Source: Bacillota bacterium (lineage in GTDB: Bacteria; Bacillota; Clostridia; Oscillospirales; Oscillospiraceae). Taken from it: a stretch of DNA of 64,000 nt. A program made the position numbers and the translations under genes. The stretch spans positions 62,001-126,000 of the forward strand of contig JAEWKA010000005.1 in the NCBI GenBank assembly GCA_023386265.1, written 5' to 3'. The notes under the pieces are model-generated. The model made no database searches, had not been told where the DNA came from, and saw only the letters and a program-made list of their open reading frames with translations. Below, in pieces: positions 24,114 through 33,016 of the stretch. Within the stretch, counting starts at the first letter, position 1. Every line of letters starts with the position of its first letter.

Positions 24114-24704
24114 TTATTGCGTGTCTTCTAATAACCAAAACAATTTAACGGACAAGATTAATAATTGCTCAATGTCTTGGTTAAGCTCTTCAACTTGAGG
24201 TAAAAACAGCTCGTTATTAGTATACATAAGCGGGTAATAATCGTTTGTTTCTCCATTATTTTTGTCTGGATACCGTAATGAATTATAAAAATTGATTATG
24301 CTTGTTATGTTGTTCAATTGCATGTATTCAGTGATGAATTTGGGGGGAGAAATCATGAATTTATTAAATAGTGCACTGAGTTCAAGTTCTTCTTTGTAAA
24401 GTTCAGAAAAGCGATTGCATAATTCATCACCTTTGTGGAGGTCGTTTTTTTCGAGTTTGCCTTTATTATTAATAAATCCTTTCAAAATTAGCTCAATGCC
24501 TTGATACAAGCAGAATAGTGCTGGCAATATGATTAATTGGCTACTGTTTCTTAAGCCTTCTGCCAATTCATCGTCAGATATTTCATGGTCGGATGAAATC
24601 ACGGAAGGATTTTCATCTTTGAGCATTCCTTCAATTAAATTTTTGGCTGCCTGCATATATTGCTGCGCAACATAAAATCTGCTTTTCTCTTCTGCTTTTA
24701 ACAC
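24114..24704 (-). CDS. AT-rich helical protein, possibly HEPN-like
   Basis: A 196-residue, largely helical protein. AAKNLIEGML and ALFCLYQGIELILKGFI resemble the long helices of HEPN-domain proteins, but I cannot point to a certain R-x(4-6)-H catalytic motif. Codon use is visibly more AT-rich than its neighbours, suggesting transfer. The start is GTG 24704 behind AGGGGG. It has no partner gene on its strand. HEPN proteins are often ribonucleases or toxin-antitoxin parts; that role is only a suggestion. Confidence 0.4.
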   Translation of the reverse strand: MLKAEEKSRFYVAQQYMQAAKNLIEGMLKDENPSVISSDHEISDDELAEGLRNSSQLIILPALFCLYQGIELILKGFINNKGKLEKNDLHKGDELCNRFSELYKEELELSALFNKFMISPPKFITEYMQLNNITSIINFYNSLRYPDKNNGETNDYYPLMYTNNELFLPQVEELNQDIEQLLILSVKLFWLLEDTQ

Positions 24705-24967
24705 ATTCTGCCCCCTATTATTACACTTAGCAAATTTAAGAATTTATATTACTCATACTACAGAAAAATCGAGTTGTCAAATAGTTATAGACCATATTGT
24801 GCCAGGCAATCCGAAAATATAAAAAACAAACAAGGACAAACTGGAATTGCATAGCGGAAATCATGGTAAGCTACGGTAAAAAAGCGGTATCATATCGAAT
24901 GGCGGCGCTTTAGAAAAAATACCACTGCCGTCGCTAATGTTTCTATGTTTTCGAAACAAATGACAAA
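24705..24967. other. AT-rich gap with no gene found
   Basis: Between the HEPN-like gene and the tRNA-Pro terminator. I see no ribosome-bound frame, strong promoter or repeat. Confidence 0.5.
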
Positions 24968-25003
24968 TCCGAACCCATCATCCATTTGGATGATGGGTTC
25001 GGA
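24968..25003 (-). terminator. Terminator after tRNA-Pro
   Basis: A 17-bp perfect inverted repeat (24968-24984 with 24987-25003). On the reverse strand a T-rich stretch follows. Confidence 0.85.
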
Positions 25004-25013
25004 TTATCTTTTA

Positions 25014-25089
25014 TGGTCCGAGTGACTGGGTTCGAACCAGCGGCCTCGTGGTCCCAAACCACGCGCGCTACCAACTGCGCCACACCCGG
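25014..25089 (-). tRNA. tRNA-Pro (anticodon TGG), CCA encoded
   Basis: On the reverse strand the acceptor CCGGGTG pairs with CACTCGG. The D arm GCGC, the anticodon stem CGTGG/CCACG with loop TTTGGGA (anticodon TGG) and the T arm GGTTCGAACC follow. The discriminator A and CCA are encoded. It is a single-gene unit with its own terminator. Confidence 0.95.
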
Positions 25090-25237
25090 ATATACTTATA
25101 TTATTTGTTCGTAGCGGATTTAGACTTAGATTTCGAAGCCTTGATATACTACCACAGTTTCCATGATTCTGCAACGGTTTTTTGTTGATGTTTTATGCCG
25201 CTTATGGTATTATCACGAAAGGAGCGTGACAAATACT

Positions 25238-25879
25238 ATGAGAATTCGCAGAAAACCAAATTTAATACCGCGCATGGAGCGCTGTGCCCATGTTCAAATA
25301 GAAGACCCCGCCGCCTTGAAGGGCGAATGGTTAAATGAAATTTCCGGATACTCAGAACTATGGCTTGAGCTTGGCTGCGGTAAAGGCAGATTCACCGCCG
25401 ACACTGCCGAACAAAACCCCGACATACTTCTCGTAGCAATCGAAAAAGTGGCGGACGCGATGATAATTGGCATGGAGCGCGCATATGACCGTGGTATCGA
25501 AAATGTACGTTTTATCGACGCGGACGCGCTGGCTCTGCCTGTGATTTTTGCGCAGGGCGAGGTCGACCGTATCTTTTTGAACTTTTCTGACCCGTGGCCC
25601 AAGAACCGAGACGCGAAGCACAGACTAACATCACCGGACTTTCTTGCGCTTTACGAGAATGTCCTCAAGCCGGAGGGCGAGATACATTTCAAAACGGATA
25701 ACGTACCTCTTTTCGAATACTCGGTCGAGACACTCGTCAGGGAAGGGTGGACGCTTTTTGACGTAACTCGCGATCTACACGCGGACGGCATCGTCGGCGT
25801 TATGACCGATTATGAGGCGAAATTCCACGAGCAGGGCGTAAAGATTAATCGACTAGTTGCCAAGAAGGAGAAAAAATGA
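25238..25879 (+). CDS. trmB: tRNA (guanine-N7)-methyltransferase
   Basis: A 213-residue SAM enzyme that makes m7G46 in tRNA. LELGCGKGRF binds SAM, IEKV and FLNFSDPWPKNRDAKHRL are diagnostic for TrmB, and the end GIVGVMTDYEAKF closes the active site. The start is ATG 25238 with AAAGGAG 13 bases away; a GTG at 25226 lies too close. The stop overlaps the exonuclease start by four bases. Confidence 0.95.
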   Translation: MRIRRKPNLIPRMERCAHVQIEDPAALKGEWLNEISGYSELWLELGCGKGRFTADTAEQNPDILLVAIEKVADAMIIGMERAYDRGIENVRFIDADALALPVIFAQGEVDRIFLNFSDPWPKNRDAKHRLTSPDFLALYENVLKPEGEIHFKTDNVPLFEYSVETLVREGWTLFDVTRDLHADGIVGVMTDYEAKFHEQGVKINRLVAKKEKK

Positions 25880-26634
25880 TGAGACTTGTTTCCTGGAACG
25901 TCAACGGACTTCGGGCAGTTGCGAAAAAGGGCTTTGAGGACATTTTCTATGGACTCGAAGCGGATATCTTCTGCCTTCAGGAAACGAAGCTTCAGGAGGG
26001 ACAGATCGAGCTCGACCTGCCCGGCTACGAAACCTATTGGAATTACGCCGAAAAAAAAGGCTATTCGGGAACGGCAATATTCACTAGGTATACGCCGCTG
26101 TCTGTATCCTATGGGCTCGGTCTGCCCGAGCACGACACGGAAGGGCGCGTCATCACACTCGGCTTTGAGGACTTTTATCTCGTTTGCGTCTATACTCCGA
26201 ACGCGCAGGACGAGCTCAAGCGCTTGCCTTACCGTATGAGCTGGGACGACGCTTTCCGCGAGCATCTTTGTGCTCTGGATGCAATCAAGCCCGTTATCAT
26301 CTGCGGTGACATGAACGTTGCGCACGAGGAAATCGACCTCAAAAATCCGAAGACCAACAGGGGAAACCCCGGTTTTTCGGACGAGGAGCGCGCAAAGTTT
26401 TCAGAGCTTCTGGACGCTGGATTTACGGACAGCTTCCGTTATCTTTATCCCGACACCGAGAATGCCTACAGCTGGTGGAGTTATCGCATGAATGCGCGTG
26501 AAAAGAACGTCGGATGGAGAATTGACTATTTTCTTGTATCGGACAGACTGCAAAATAACATTGACAAGGCTTATATTTGCCCCGAAATTTACGGCAGTGA
26601 CCACTGTCCTGTGGGGCTTGACATTCAGTTTTAG
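25876..26634 (+). CDS. xth: Exodeoxyribonuclease III
   Basis: The 252-residue enzyme is an AP endonuclease/3'-exonuclease of the EEP fold, acting in base-excision repair. The metal and catalytic motifs are SWNVNGLRA, CLQETKLQ (Glu), GDMNVAHEEIDL, WRIDYFLVS and GSDHCPVGLD (catalytic His). Length and motifs are those of the ExoA/Xth family. It is coupled to trmB and followed nine bases later by dus. Confidence 0.95.
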   Translation: MMRLVSWNVNGLRAVAKKGFEDIFYGLEADIFCLQETKLQEGQIELDLPGYETYWNYAEKKGYSGTAIFTRYTPLSVSYGLGLPEHDTEGRVITLGFEDFYLVCVYTPNAQDELKRLPYRMSWDDAFREHLCALDAIKPVIICGDMNVAHEEIDLKNPKTNRGNPGFSDEERAKFSELLDAGFTDSFRYLYPDTENAYSWWSYRMNAREKNVGWRIDYFLVSDRLQNNIDKAYICPEIYGSDHCPVGLDIQF

Positions 26635-26643
26635 GAAGTTATA

Positions 26644-27615
26644 ATGGTAAAAATAGGAAATATTAAAATAGACGGACTTCTCGCACTTGCTCCAATGGCG
26701 GGAGTTTCCGACATCGCGTTCCGTGAGGTTTGCAGACGTGCGGGAGCCGCCTATACCTGCACTGAAATGGTGAGCGCCAAAGCTCTCGTTTACGGAGACA
26801 TCAAAACGAAGGGCCTTTTACAGATCGGGGAGGGCGAGCACCCATGCGCGGCTCAGATTTTCGGCAGCGAGCCGGAATTTATGGGCGAGGCGGCAGGACT
26901 CGCGAGAGAAATCTCGGGCGCCGATGTCATCGATATCAATATGGGCTGCCCCGTTGGCAAGGTATCGGGCAACGGAGACGGCTGCGCTCTTATGCGCGAG
27001 CCGGAAAAGGCGCAAAGAATAATCGAAGCCGTCGTGCGTGGTGCTGGAGTTCCCGTGACGGTCAAATTTCGCAAGGGCTGGGACAAGGGCAGCGTAAACG
27101 CTGTCGAATTCGGCAGAATGTGCGAAGAGGCGGGAGCCTCGGCTATCACGGTGCACGGACGAACCAGAACTCAGATGTATTCCGGCATAGCTGACTGGGA
27201 TATAATCCGCGACGTGAAAAAAGCTGTCTCAATACCCGTTTTTGCCAACGGTGATATTTTTGAACCCGAGGACGCTGTGCGCATCCTGCAACATACTAAC
27301 TGCGACATGGCAATGATAGGGCGCGGAGCTTTCGGCAACCCGTGGATATTCGAGAGAGCAAACGCGCTGCTGCATGGGGAAAAGCTGCCCGCGCTGCCGC
27401 CGCTTTCGGAGAGAATCGATCTTGCTGTGAGACAGTTCGAGGAAGCAAAGAAATACAAGGGCGATAAGATTGCCTGCCTTGAGGCGAGAAAGCATTTAGC
27501 TTGGTATCTGCATGGCGTGCCGCATTCGGGATATTACAGAACACAGGCGGTGCGCGTGGAAACATTTGATGATATTTACGATTTGGTAAAGGTAATCAAG
27601 AGAGAATTGAGGTGA
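26644..27615 (+). CDS. tRNA-dihydrouridine synthase
   Basis: A 323-residue FMN enzyme reducing uridines in the tRNA D loop. LAPMAGVSD, INMGCPVGKVSGNGDGCALM (catalytic Cys), VTVKFRKGWD, ITVHGRTRTQMYSG and MIGRGAFGNPWIF are the DusB-type motifs. It lies in a run of RNA/DNA maintenance genes and is closely followed by the sigma factor gene. Confidence 0.93.
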   Translation: MVKIGNIKIDGLLALAPMAGVSDIAFREVCRRAGAAYTCTEMVSAKALVYGDIKTKGLLQIGEGEHPCAAQIFGSEPEFMGEAAGLAREISGADVIDINMGCPVGKVSGNGDGCALMREPEKAQRIIEAVVRGAGVPVTVKFRKGWDKGSVNAVEFGRMCEEAGASAITVHGRTRTQMYSGIADWDIIRDVKKAVSIPVFANGDIFEPEDAVRILQHTNCDMAMIGRGAFGNPWIFERANALLHGEKLPALPPLSERIDLAVRQFEEAKKYKGDKIACLEARKHLAWYLHGVPHSGYYRTQAVRVETFDDIYDLVKVIKRELR

Positions 27616-27619
27616 ACCC

Positions 27620-28231
27620 ATGACGCGAGAAGAAGAGGATATTCTCGTCGCGAAAATCCAGAACGGGGACAGTGCAGCATTTGAAGAGCTGGTTCTTGAA
27701 AACCAGACAAGAGTATATAACCTTGCGCTGCGTATGGTCGGCAATGAGCAGGACGCTTACGATATGTCGCAGGAAGCGTTCATCAAAGCATACAACTCAT
27801 TAGCGCTTTTCCGTGGCGAAAGCCGCTTTTCCGTGTGGCTTTACAGGTTGACGACGAACGTCTGCCTTGATTTTCTGCGTTCTTCGGGACGAAAAGCCCA
27901 CGCCTCCCTGACTTTTATGAGTGATGAGGATGACGATAAGGAACTCGAGATTCCTGACGAGCGCTTTTCTCCAGAAACGCTTGTGGAAAAAAAGGAGCTG
28001 CGTGAGGCTGTCAATCGCGGACTAATGAGCCTGTCTAAGGATTATAGAGCGATACTTCTCCTGCGTGAGATCGACGGTCTGAGTTACGAGGAAATCGCGG
28101 AAGCCCTCGCGTTGGAAGAAGGGACTGTGAAGTCCCGAATTTTTCGTGCGCGAAAAAGGCTTTGCGCAATACTTACTGCAGACGGGAACTTTTCATTTGG
28201 GCTTACGTCAAAGAAAGCAAAGGAGGTGTGA
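27620..28231 (+). CDS. ECF RNA polymerase sigma factor
   Basis: A 203-residue group 4 sigma factor. Region 2 is ARRMVGNEQDA-like (LRMVGNEQDAYDMSQEAFI) with FSVWLYRLTTNVCLD. An acidic linker follows, then region 4 (LSYEEIAEALALEEGTVKSRIFRARKRL). The downstream gene encodes its zinc anti-sigma factor three bases later. Control is by release from that partner. The regulon is unknown; no matching ECF promoter was found in front of the gene, which starts four bases after dus. Confidence 0.92.
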   Translation: MTREEEDILVAKIQNGDSAAFEELVLENQTRVYNLALRMVGNEQDAYDMSQEAFIKAYNSLALFRGESRFSVWLYRLTTNVCLDFLRSSGRKAHASLTFMSDEDDDKELEIPDERFSPETLVEKKELREAVNRGLMSLSKDYRAILLLREIDGLSYEEIAEALALEEGTVKSRIFRARKRLCAILTADGNFSFGLTSKKAKEV

Positions 28232-28234
28232 AGC

Positions 28235-29263
28235 ATGACAGACTGTGAAAAATACTTGGAGCTTATGAGCGCCATGTTAGACGGCGAACTTTCCAGTGAG
28301 CAGGAAGCCGAGCTTCGCACTCACATCGACAAATGCGAGGATTGCAAAAGAGTTTACAATGCTTTTAAAGGCATTTCCGGCGCACTCACCGAGGAACTTG
28401 CGACACCGCCGGATACGCTTGTTAAAGGCGTGATGTATAAAATAAAAAACCAGAAGAAGTCGGAAAAACGCTTCGCGTTCGGCCGTTTTACTGCGCTTGC
28501 CGCCTGCCTAGCGCTTCTACTGTTCGGTGCGTCGCATTTCGGCCTGCTAAACGGCACAAAGCTTGGCTCGGCTGAAAAAGGTGCTGCGGCTCCGAAAGCG
28601 GCGGAAAATCAGGCCTTAATGGCGGATTCCGCTCCGGAAAACTCCGACGCTGAGGTGGACGAAAGAGCCGGGGCCACTTCTACCGATAATGGGGAAGGTT
28701 CGGGGCAAGTAATGCTCACGGAAGGTCTGCCCGAGATCGAAACCGTAGACGGAACGGTGCTCCAGTTTGGCTTTTCTTCGCAGAATATGCTTGCGGCGAG
28801 CGGTACCGTAACCGAAGATAGTAAGGAACCCTATTTCCTGTTTGAAGCGAAGGAAATACGTGTCTATGAGGGCAAGTATTATCCCGAAGCGCAAGATGCG
28901 GAAAAGAACAAGCTGCTCTTTACCCTTTCGACCGAGGAAGACCGAAAAGCGCTTTACGAGTTTGTTACAGCCCTGCCCGACAACACCGTGGAGTATACTC
29001 CCGAGGACGGTGAGATACTGAAGGAAGACCCGCTCTATACACTGTATATACCTGCGGACACTGAAAAAGACAAAAACGCTAAGGACAAGGTAATTTGTAT
29101 TTGGTTTGTAGACGGAGAAATGTGGTGTGTTACTACGGATGCGCATAGTCCCGATCCTGCGCAGAACGTCAGCGCCGAAAAGATACTTTATAAGGCTGAG
29201 GGTGTCCAGGAAAAATTTGAAGCATTAATAAAAGGAATGAAAGAAGCTAAAGGTGTTACGTAA
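28235..29263 (+). CDS. Zinc-finger anti-sigma factor with extracytoplasmic domain
   Basis: A 342-residue protein. The N-terminal cytoplasmic zf-HC2 domain has H-x3-C-x2-C (HIDKCEDC). One membrane helix (FTALAACLALLLFGASHFGL) is near residue 90, and a large external domain, acidic and low-complexity at first, follows. It should hold the ECF sigma factor at the membrane until an envelope signal arrives. AAGGAGG precedes the start, and a terminator follows. Confidence 0.88.
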   Translation: MTDCEKYLELMSAMLDGELSSEQEAELRTHIDKCEDCKRVYNAFKGISGALTEELATPPDTLVKGVMYKIKNQKKSEKRFAFGRFTALAACLALLLFGASHFGLLNGTKLGSAEKGAAAPKAAENQALMADSAPENSDAEVDERAGATSTDNGEGSGQVMLTEGLPEIETVDGTVLQFGFSSQNMLAASGTVTEDSKEPYFLFEAKEIRVYEGKYYPEAQDAEKNKLLFTLSTEEDRKALYEFVTALPDNTVEYTPEDGEILKEDPLYTLYIPADTEKDKNAKDKVICIWFVDGEMWCVTTDAHSPDPAQNVSAEKILYKAEGVQEKFEALIKGMKEAKGVT

Positions 29264-29273
29264 ACCTAAAATA

Positions 29274-29322
29274 TAATAACACAGCCGCCATTCTCTGGTT
29301 GAGAGTGACGGCTGTGTTATTA
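29274..29322 (+). terminator. Bidirectional terminator (anti-sigma / nadA)
   Basis: ATAACACAGCCG ... CGGCTGTGTTAT with inner CATTCTC / GAGAGTG pairs. It serves two convergent genes. Confidence 0.85.
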
Positions 29323-29335
29323 TGTAAACTAATCT

Positions 29336-30241
29336 TTATTCAATTCCCACCATGCGTTCGAGGCTTATTCTGGCTCCCTCCATCTCCGACTCGGAAAGCT
29401 CGATGGGAGGTCTATTACCGTCAAGACAGGCGAGGATGTCTTCAAGCCCTGTCTTTTTCATATCCGCGCAGACGAAATTATCCTTTAAGATATGAAGCTT
29501 TTTATTCGGTAGTTGGTGAGAGAGAATATCGAAAACGCCGTACTCCGTGCCTATGACGAGATCAGAAGCGTCCGTTTTCCGAGCATAGTCCAGAATTCCG
29601 GCGGTCGAACCGATGAAATCCGCAAATTCAAGCACTTCGGGTCTGCACTCCGGATGGACGAGAATTTTCGCGTCCGGCATAGTCTTTCTAATTGTCTCCG
29701 CGTCCTTGACCGAAACATTATCGTGAATTGGGCAGCAGCCGTCAAAGAGAATAAACTCTTTTTCGGGGACGATTTTCGCTACATAAGAGCCGAGGTTCTT
29801 ATCCGGCACAAAGATTATCTGCCTGTTCGGGAGCGAGCGCACAACTTTTTCGGCGGAGGAGGAGGTACAGCAGATATCGCTCACCGCCTTGACAGCGGCT
29901 GATGAATTGACATAGCAGACTACTGCGGCTTCGGGATGCTTTTTCCGCAGAGACAGAACATCGTCCGGCGTTATCATATCCGCCATCGGACAGCCGGCAT
30001 CAGACGACGGAAGATAGACGGTTTTTTCAGGGTTAAGTATTTTCGCGCTTTCCGCCATGAACCTGACACCGCAAAGAATTATCATGTCCTTATCTGCCTT
30101 CTGCGCGAGCTTTGCAAGAGCAAAGGAATCGCCGACAAAGTCCGCAATGTCCTGCACCGGCAGTGTTTGATAATAGTGGGCAAGTATGAGAGCATTGCGC
30201 TCTTTTTTTAGCTTAAGAATTTTTTCTTGAAGGTCATTCAT
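29336..30241 (-). CDS. nadA: Quinolinate synthase
   Basis: The 301-residue 4Fe-4S enzyme condenses iminoaspartate with dihydroxyacetone phosphate in de novo NAD synthesis. ILAHYYQ at the start and the three cluster cysteines in DICCTSS, GCCPIHDN and VCADMKKT are present. nadB and nadC are not adjacent here, unlike the common nadABC order. It is monocistronic in the window, convergent with the sigma/anti-sigma pair. Confidence 0.95.
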   Translation of the reverse strand: MNDLQEKILKLKKERNALILAHYYQTLPVQDIADFVGDSFALAKLAQKADKDMIILCGVRFMAESAKILNPEKTVYLPSSDAGCPMADMITPDDVLSLRKKHPEAAVVCYVNSSAAVKAVSDICCTSSSAEKVVRSLPNRQIIFVPDKNLGSYVAKIVPEKEFILFDGCCPIHDNVSVKDAETIRKTMPDAKILVHPECRPEVLEFADFIGSTAGILDYARKTDASDLVIGTEYGVFDILSHQLPNKKLHILKDNFVCADMKKTGLEDILACLDGNRPPIELSESEMEGARISLERMVGIE

Positions 30242-30465
30242 CGGAGTGTTACTTTCCTTTCGGGTATGAGGTGATAATACTCATTTTTTTATTATATAAG
30301 TGAATGTCTAGATAAATATAGCACAAATTTTGACAAAACACAAATACATCTCAGGAGAGGTAACCCTCTACTCCGTAAATAAAATTTTCATTTATTTTAT
30401 CGGCAATATGTGGTAGACTTTTTACATTAGTTTTCTATATTCGTTTATGCCAAGGAGAAAATCGT

Positions 30466-31170
30466 ATGAAAATAAACCGCGCCGCTATAAAACAAAATGC
30501 AAAAGGCGTCATTTCATCAACGAAACCCAGCCCGATATTGGTGGGACTTGTCTATCTTGCGGTCACATATGTTCTGCAGTTCCTGTCATATACCGTAAGC
30601 GGGCAGTATCAGGCGTACATGAAAATGATGGAGCAGATGATGGCGGGAAACCTCGACTATGTTCCGCAGCTGCCTCATCCGAACGCGGGCAGCGTTATCA
30701 TAGGACTCGCTATTTTTCTAATGATGATGATGCTCAGCGCAGGCTTTACAATTTACTGCATGAATATTTGTCAATTCCGTAATGCGGGCTTTGGCAACCT
30801 ATTTGACGGCTTTGCGATATTCTTCAAGGTACTGTGGCTCACAATACTTATGGGCATCTTTGTTTGGCTTTGGAGTCTCCTTCTCATAATTCCCGGCATA
30901 ATAGCAGCCTACCGTTACCGTATGGCGCTGTATATAATGATTGACAACCCTCAGCTAGGCGCGCTTGATTGTATAAGGGCCTCGAGCAATATGATGAACG
31001 GTCATAAGGGTGAGCTGTTCGTGCTTGACCTTAGCTTTTTGGGCTGGGCGCTTCTCACAGCGTTCCCGTTTGTGACAATCTGGGTAACTCCATACACCTC
31101 GGTCACTTACACAAACTACTATCTCGCGCTGAGGGACATGCCGAGAACGAACTTTAACGTGAAGATTTAA
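30466..31170 (+). CDS. DUF975-like membrane protein
   Basis: A 234-residue protein of about five membrane helices with the DUF975 pattern: the start RAAIKQNAKG, the central LIIPGIIAAYRYRMALYI and the end ALRDMP. The function is unknown. AAGGAG precedes ATG 30466. It heads a three-gene run with the YhfC protease and a C45-type amidohydrolase. Confidence 0.8.
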   Translation: MKINRAAIKQNAKGVISSTKPSPILVGLVYLAVTYVLQFLSYTVSGQYQAYMKMMEQMMAGNLDYVPQLPHPNAGSVIIGLAIFLMMMMLSAGFTIYCMNICQFRNAGFGNLFDGFAIFFKVLWLTILMGIFVWLWSLLLIIPGIIAAYRYRMALYIMIDNPQLGALDCIRASSNMMNGHKGELFVLDLSFLGWALLTAFPFVTIWVTPYTSVTYTNYYLALRDMPRTNFNVKI

Positions 31171-31194
31171 TAGATTTGATAGGAGGCAAGAGCC

Positions 31195-31908
31195 ATGGAA
31201 GTATTTAGCAGCATTTTTACTATTATTTGTTCTGTGATACTGCCGATTACATTGGCAGTGGTATTCTGTGTCCGCAGAAAGGGTATTTGGAAGCCGATAC
31301 TCTTCGGTACTTTAACCTTTGTTGTTTTCCAGGTGCTCACGCGCATTCCTTTACTTCAGCTTGTTCTGCCGAATCAGCCGTGGTTTATAACACTTGCGAA
31401 TACGCAGCCGATTTTATACGGTCTGTTTTTGGGCAGCACAGCGGCTCTGTTTGAAGAGGGCGGAAGATATGTTGTCATGTCGCTTTTCCTGAAAAAGCAT
31501 AAAAGCCCGTCCGACGGAATTGCGTTTGGAGTCGGGCATGGCGGAATCGAGGCTATTCTTCTCGTGGGGATAAGTGCGATTATGGTGCTCTTTACAAATC
31601 CGTTTCCGACCACACCTAGCCTCATGTTTGCGGGCGGAATTGAACGACTTTGTACGCTTGTGCTGCATATCGGCTGGTCCGTCATGGTAATAAAAAGCGT
31701 CCGGGAGAAGAACCTTTGGTGGCTCCTAATTGCTTTCGTCACCCATATGCTCATCGACTTCGGAGCAGTGGTGTTTGTAAGTTCAATCGGCGTGTGGGCA
31801 CTCGAGGCGGCGATCCTTGTGGTTGCTCTAATGATGGCATGGTTTATTGTAAAAGAATACAAAACCTATAAAGATAAGGACAAGCTGTCAAATGAAAACG
31901 CAGACTAG
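31195..31908 (+). CDS. YhfC-family intramembrane glutamic protease
   Basis: A 237-residue protein with seven or so helices. ALFEEGGRYV (two Glu), FGVGHGGIEA (His/Glu) and FVTHMLIDFGA (His) are the active-site motifs shared with CPBP-type membrane proteases. The substrate is unknown. AGGAGG precedes the start. It overlaps the next gene by 17 bases. Confidence 0.85.
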   Translation: MEVFSSIFTIICSVILPITLAVVFCVRRKGIWKPILFGTLTFVVFQVLTRIPLLQLVLPNQPWFITLANTQPILYGLFLGSTAALFEEGGRYVVMSLFLKKHKSPSDGIAFGVGHGGIEAILLVGISAIMVLFTNPFPTTPSLMFAGGIERLCTLVLHIGWSVMVIKSVREKNLWWLLIAFVTHMLIDFGAVVFVSSIGVWALEAAILVVALMMAWFIVKEYKTYKDKDKLSNENAD

Positions 31909-32965
31909 GAAAAAAGAACTTAGAATTATCGGAATAGCTTTAGCTGTCATTATTTTTATACTGGCAGTTGCATTTGGTGTGTGGAACAAAGAAGTCCGGA
32001 GCCTTATGACATTAAAACAGGTGGATGACCATCCCCTGTATCAAATGACCTACATAGGGGATTACGGTTTTGATGAATTCCTTAAAACAGGGGCGGAAAG
32101 CGATGGAGACATCGAAAAGTTCGTCACAAAGCGCCTTCTTAAGGGCCTGCCGATCAAGCTTGGCGTTACGGGAGACGCTTGTACCGCGTTCGTTACGCGT
32201 AATGAAGACGGCGACGTGATCTTCTGCAGAAATTTCGATTTTGGTTTTTCTCCTGCGCTGCAGTGCGCTACGGACCCCGATAACGGATATTCCTCGATAT
32301 CAACTGTGAACCTGTCCTATGCCGGATATTCGGAAGATGATCTTCCAGACAGCATTTCAAGTAGCTTTTTGACGCTTGCTTCCCCGTTCCTTCCATTCGA
32401 TGGAATGAATGAAAAGGCCGTGGCTATGGCTCTTCTCGCTGTGCCCGAATATGACTATCAAACAGACCCAGATAAGGTTACGTTGAATACGACCACCGCG
32501 ATTAGACTCGTACTCGACAAAGCGGCGAATGTGGACGAAGCAGTAGAGCTCTTGAAGCAGTATAATATTTATTTCTCGGGCGATGTTGACTGCCATTTCC
32601 TGATAGCCGATGCGAGCGGGAAATCCGTTATAGTGGAGTATTACGACGGTAAGCTGCAGACGGTCACAACGGATGAGAAGTATCAGATCGCCAGCAATTT
32701 CGTCGCATACAACGGACTCAATATCGGTGAAGGCTATACCGAATTTGACCGCTATGACACGGTTAAGGCGGTAATTGAGGAGAATGGCGGTACACTGAGC
32801 GAAGAGCAGGCGATTGAGCTGCTTGCCGAGGTGGGCGTTGTAGATGAAGGCGTGGACAAGCTCCAATGGTCGGTGATCTATAACCTGACGACAGGTGAGG
32901 GAAAGATTTTTGCTCACAGGAAAACGGAGAACATCATTGAATTCAGCTTGAAAATGGCGCAGTAG
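31892..32965 (+). CDS. Membrane-anchored linear-amide C-N hydrolase (choloylglycine/C45 type)
   Basis: A 357-residue protein. An N-terminal helix (IIGIALAVIIFILAVAFGVW) anchors an Ntn-hydrolase domain with the Cys in GDACTAFVT followed by CRNFDF, as in penicillin-V acylases and AT-type amidohydrolases. In free enzymes the Cys must become N-terminal; here about 95 residues precede it, so cleavage (perhaps by the neighbouring YhfC protease, inference) would be needed. The ligand is unknown. A strong terminator follows. Confidence 0.75.
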   Translation: MKTQTRKKELRIIGIALAVIIFILAVAFGVWNKEVRSLMTLKQVDDHPLYQMTYIGDYGFDEFLKTGAESDGDIEKFVTKRLLKGLPIKLGVTGDACTAFVTRNEDGDVIFCRNFDFGFSPALQCATDPDNGYSSISTVNLSYAGYSEDDLPDSISSSFLTLASPFLPFDGMNEKAVAMALLAVPEYDYQTDPDKVTLNTTTAIRLVLDKAANVDEAVELLKQYNIYFSGDVDCHFLIADASGKSVIVEYYDGKLQTVTTDEKYQIASNFVAYNGLNIGEGYTEFDRYDTVKAVIEENGGTLSEEQAIELLAEVGVVDEGVDKLQWSVIYNLTTGEGKIFAHRKTENIIEFSLKMAQ

Positions 32966-32970
32966 GATTT

Positions 32971-33015
32971 AAAAACAAAGGCGAGGGGTTTTTCCCTCGC
33001 CTTTGTTTTTAAATT
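32971..33015 (+). terminator. Bidirectional terminator
   Basis: AAAAACAAAGGCGAGGG / CCCTCGCCTTTGTTTTT, followed by T-rich sequence. It separates the amidohydrolase and DegV genes. Confidence 0.9.
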
Positions 33016-33016
33016 T

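Noticed and set aside
23794..24704. Toxin-antitoxin pair made of the 68-residue protein and the HEPN-like protein
   Set aside because: The genes are convergent, not co-transcribed, and the small protein belongs to a widespread conserved group.
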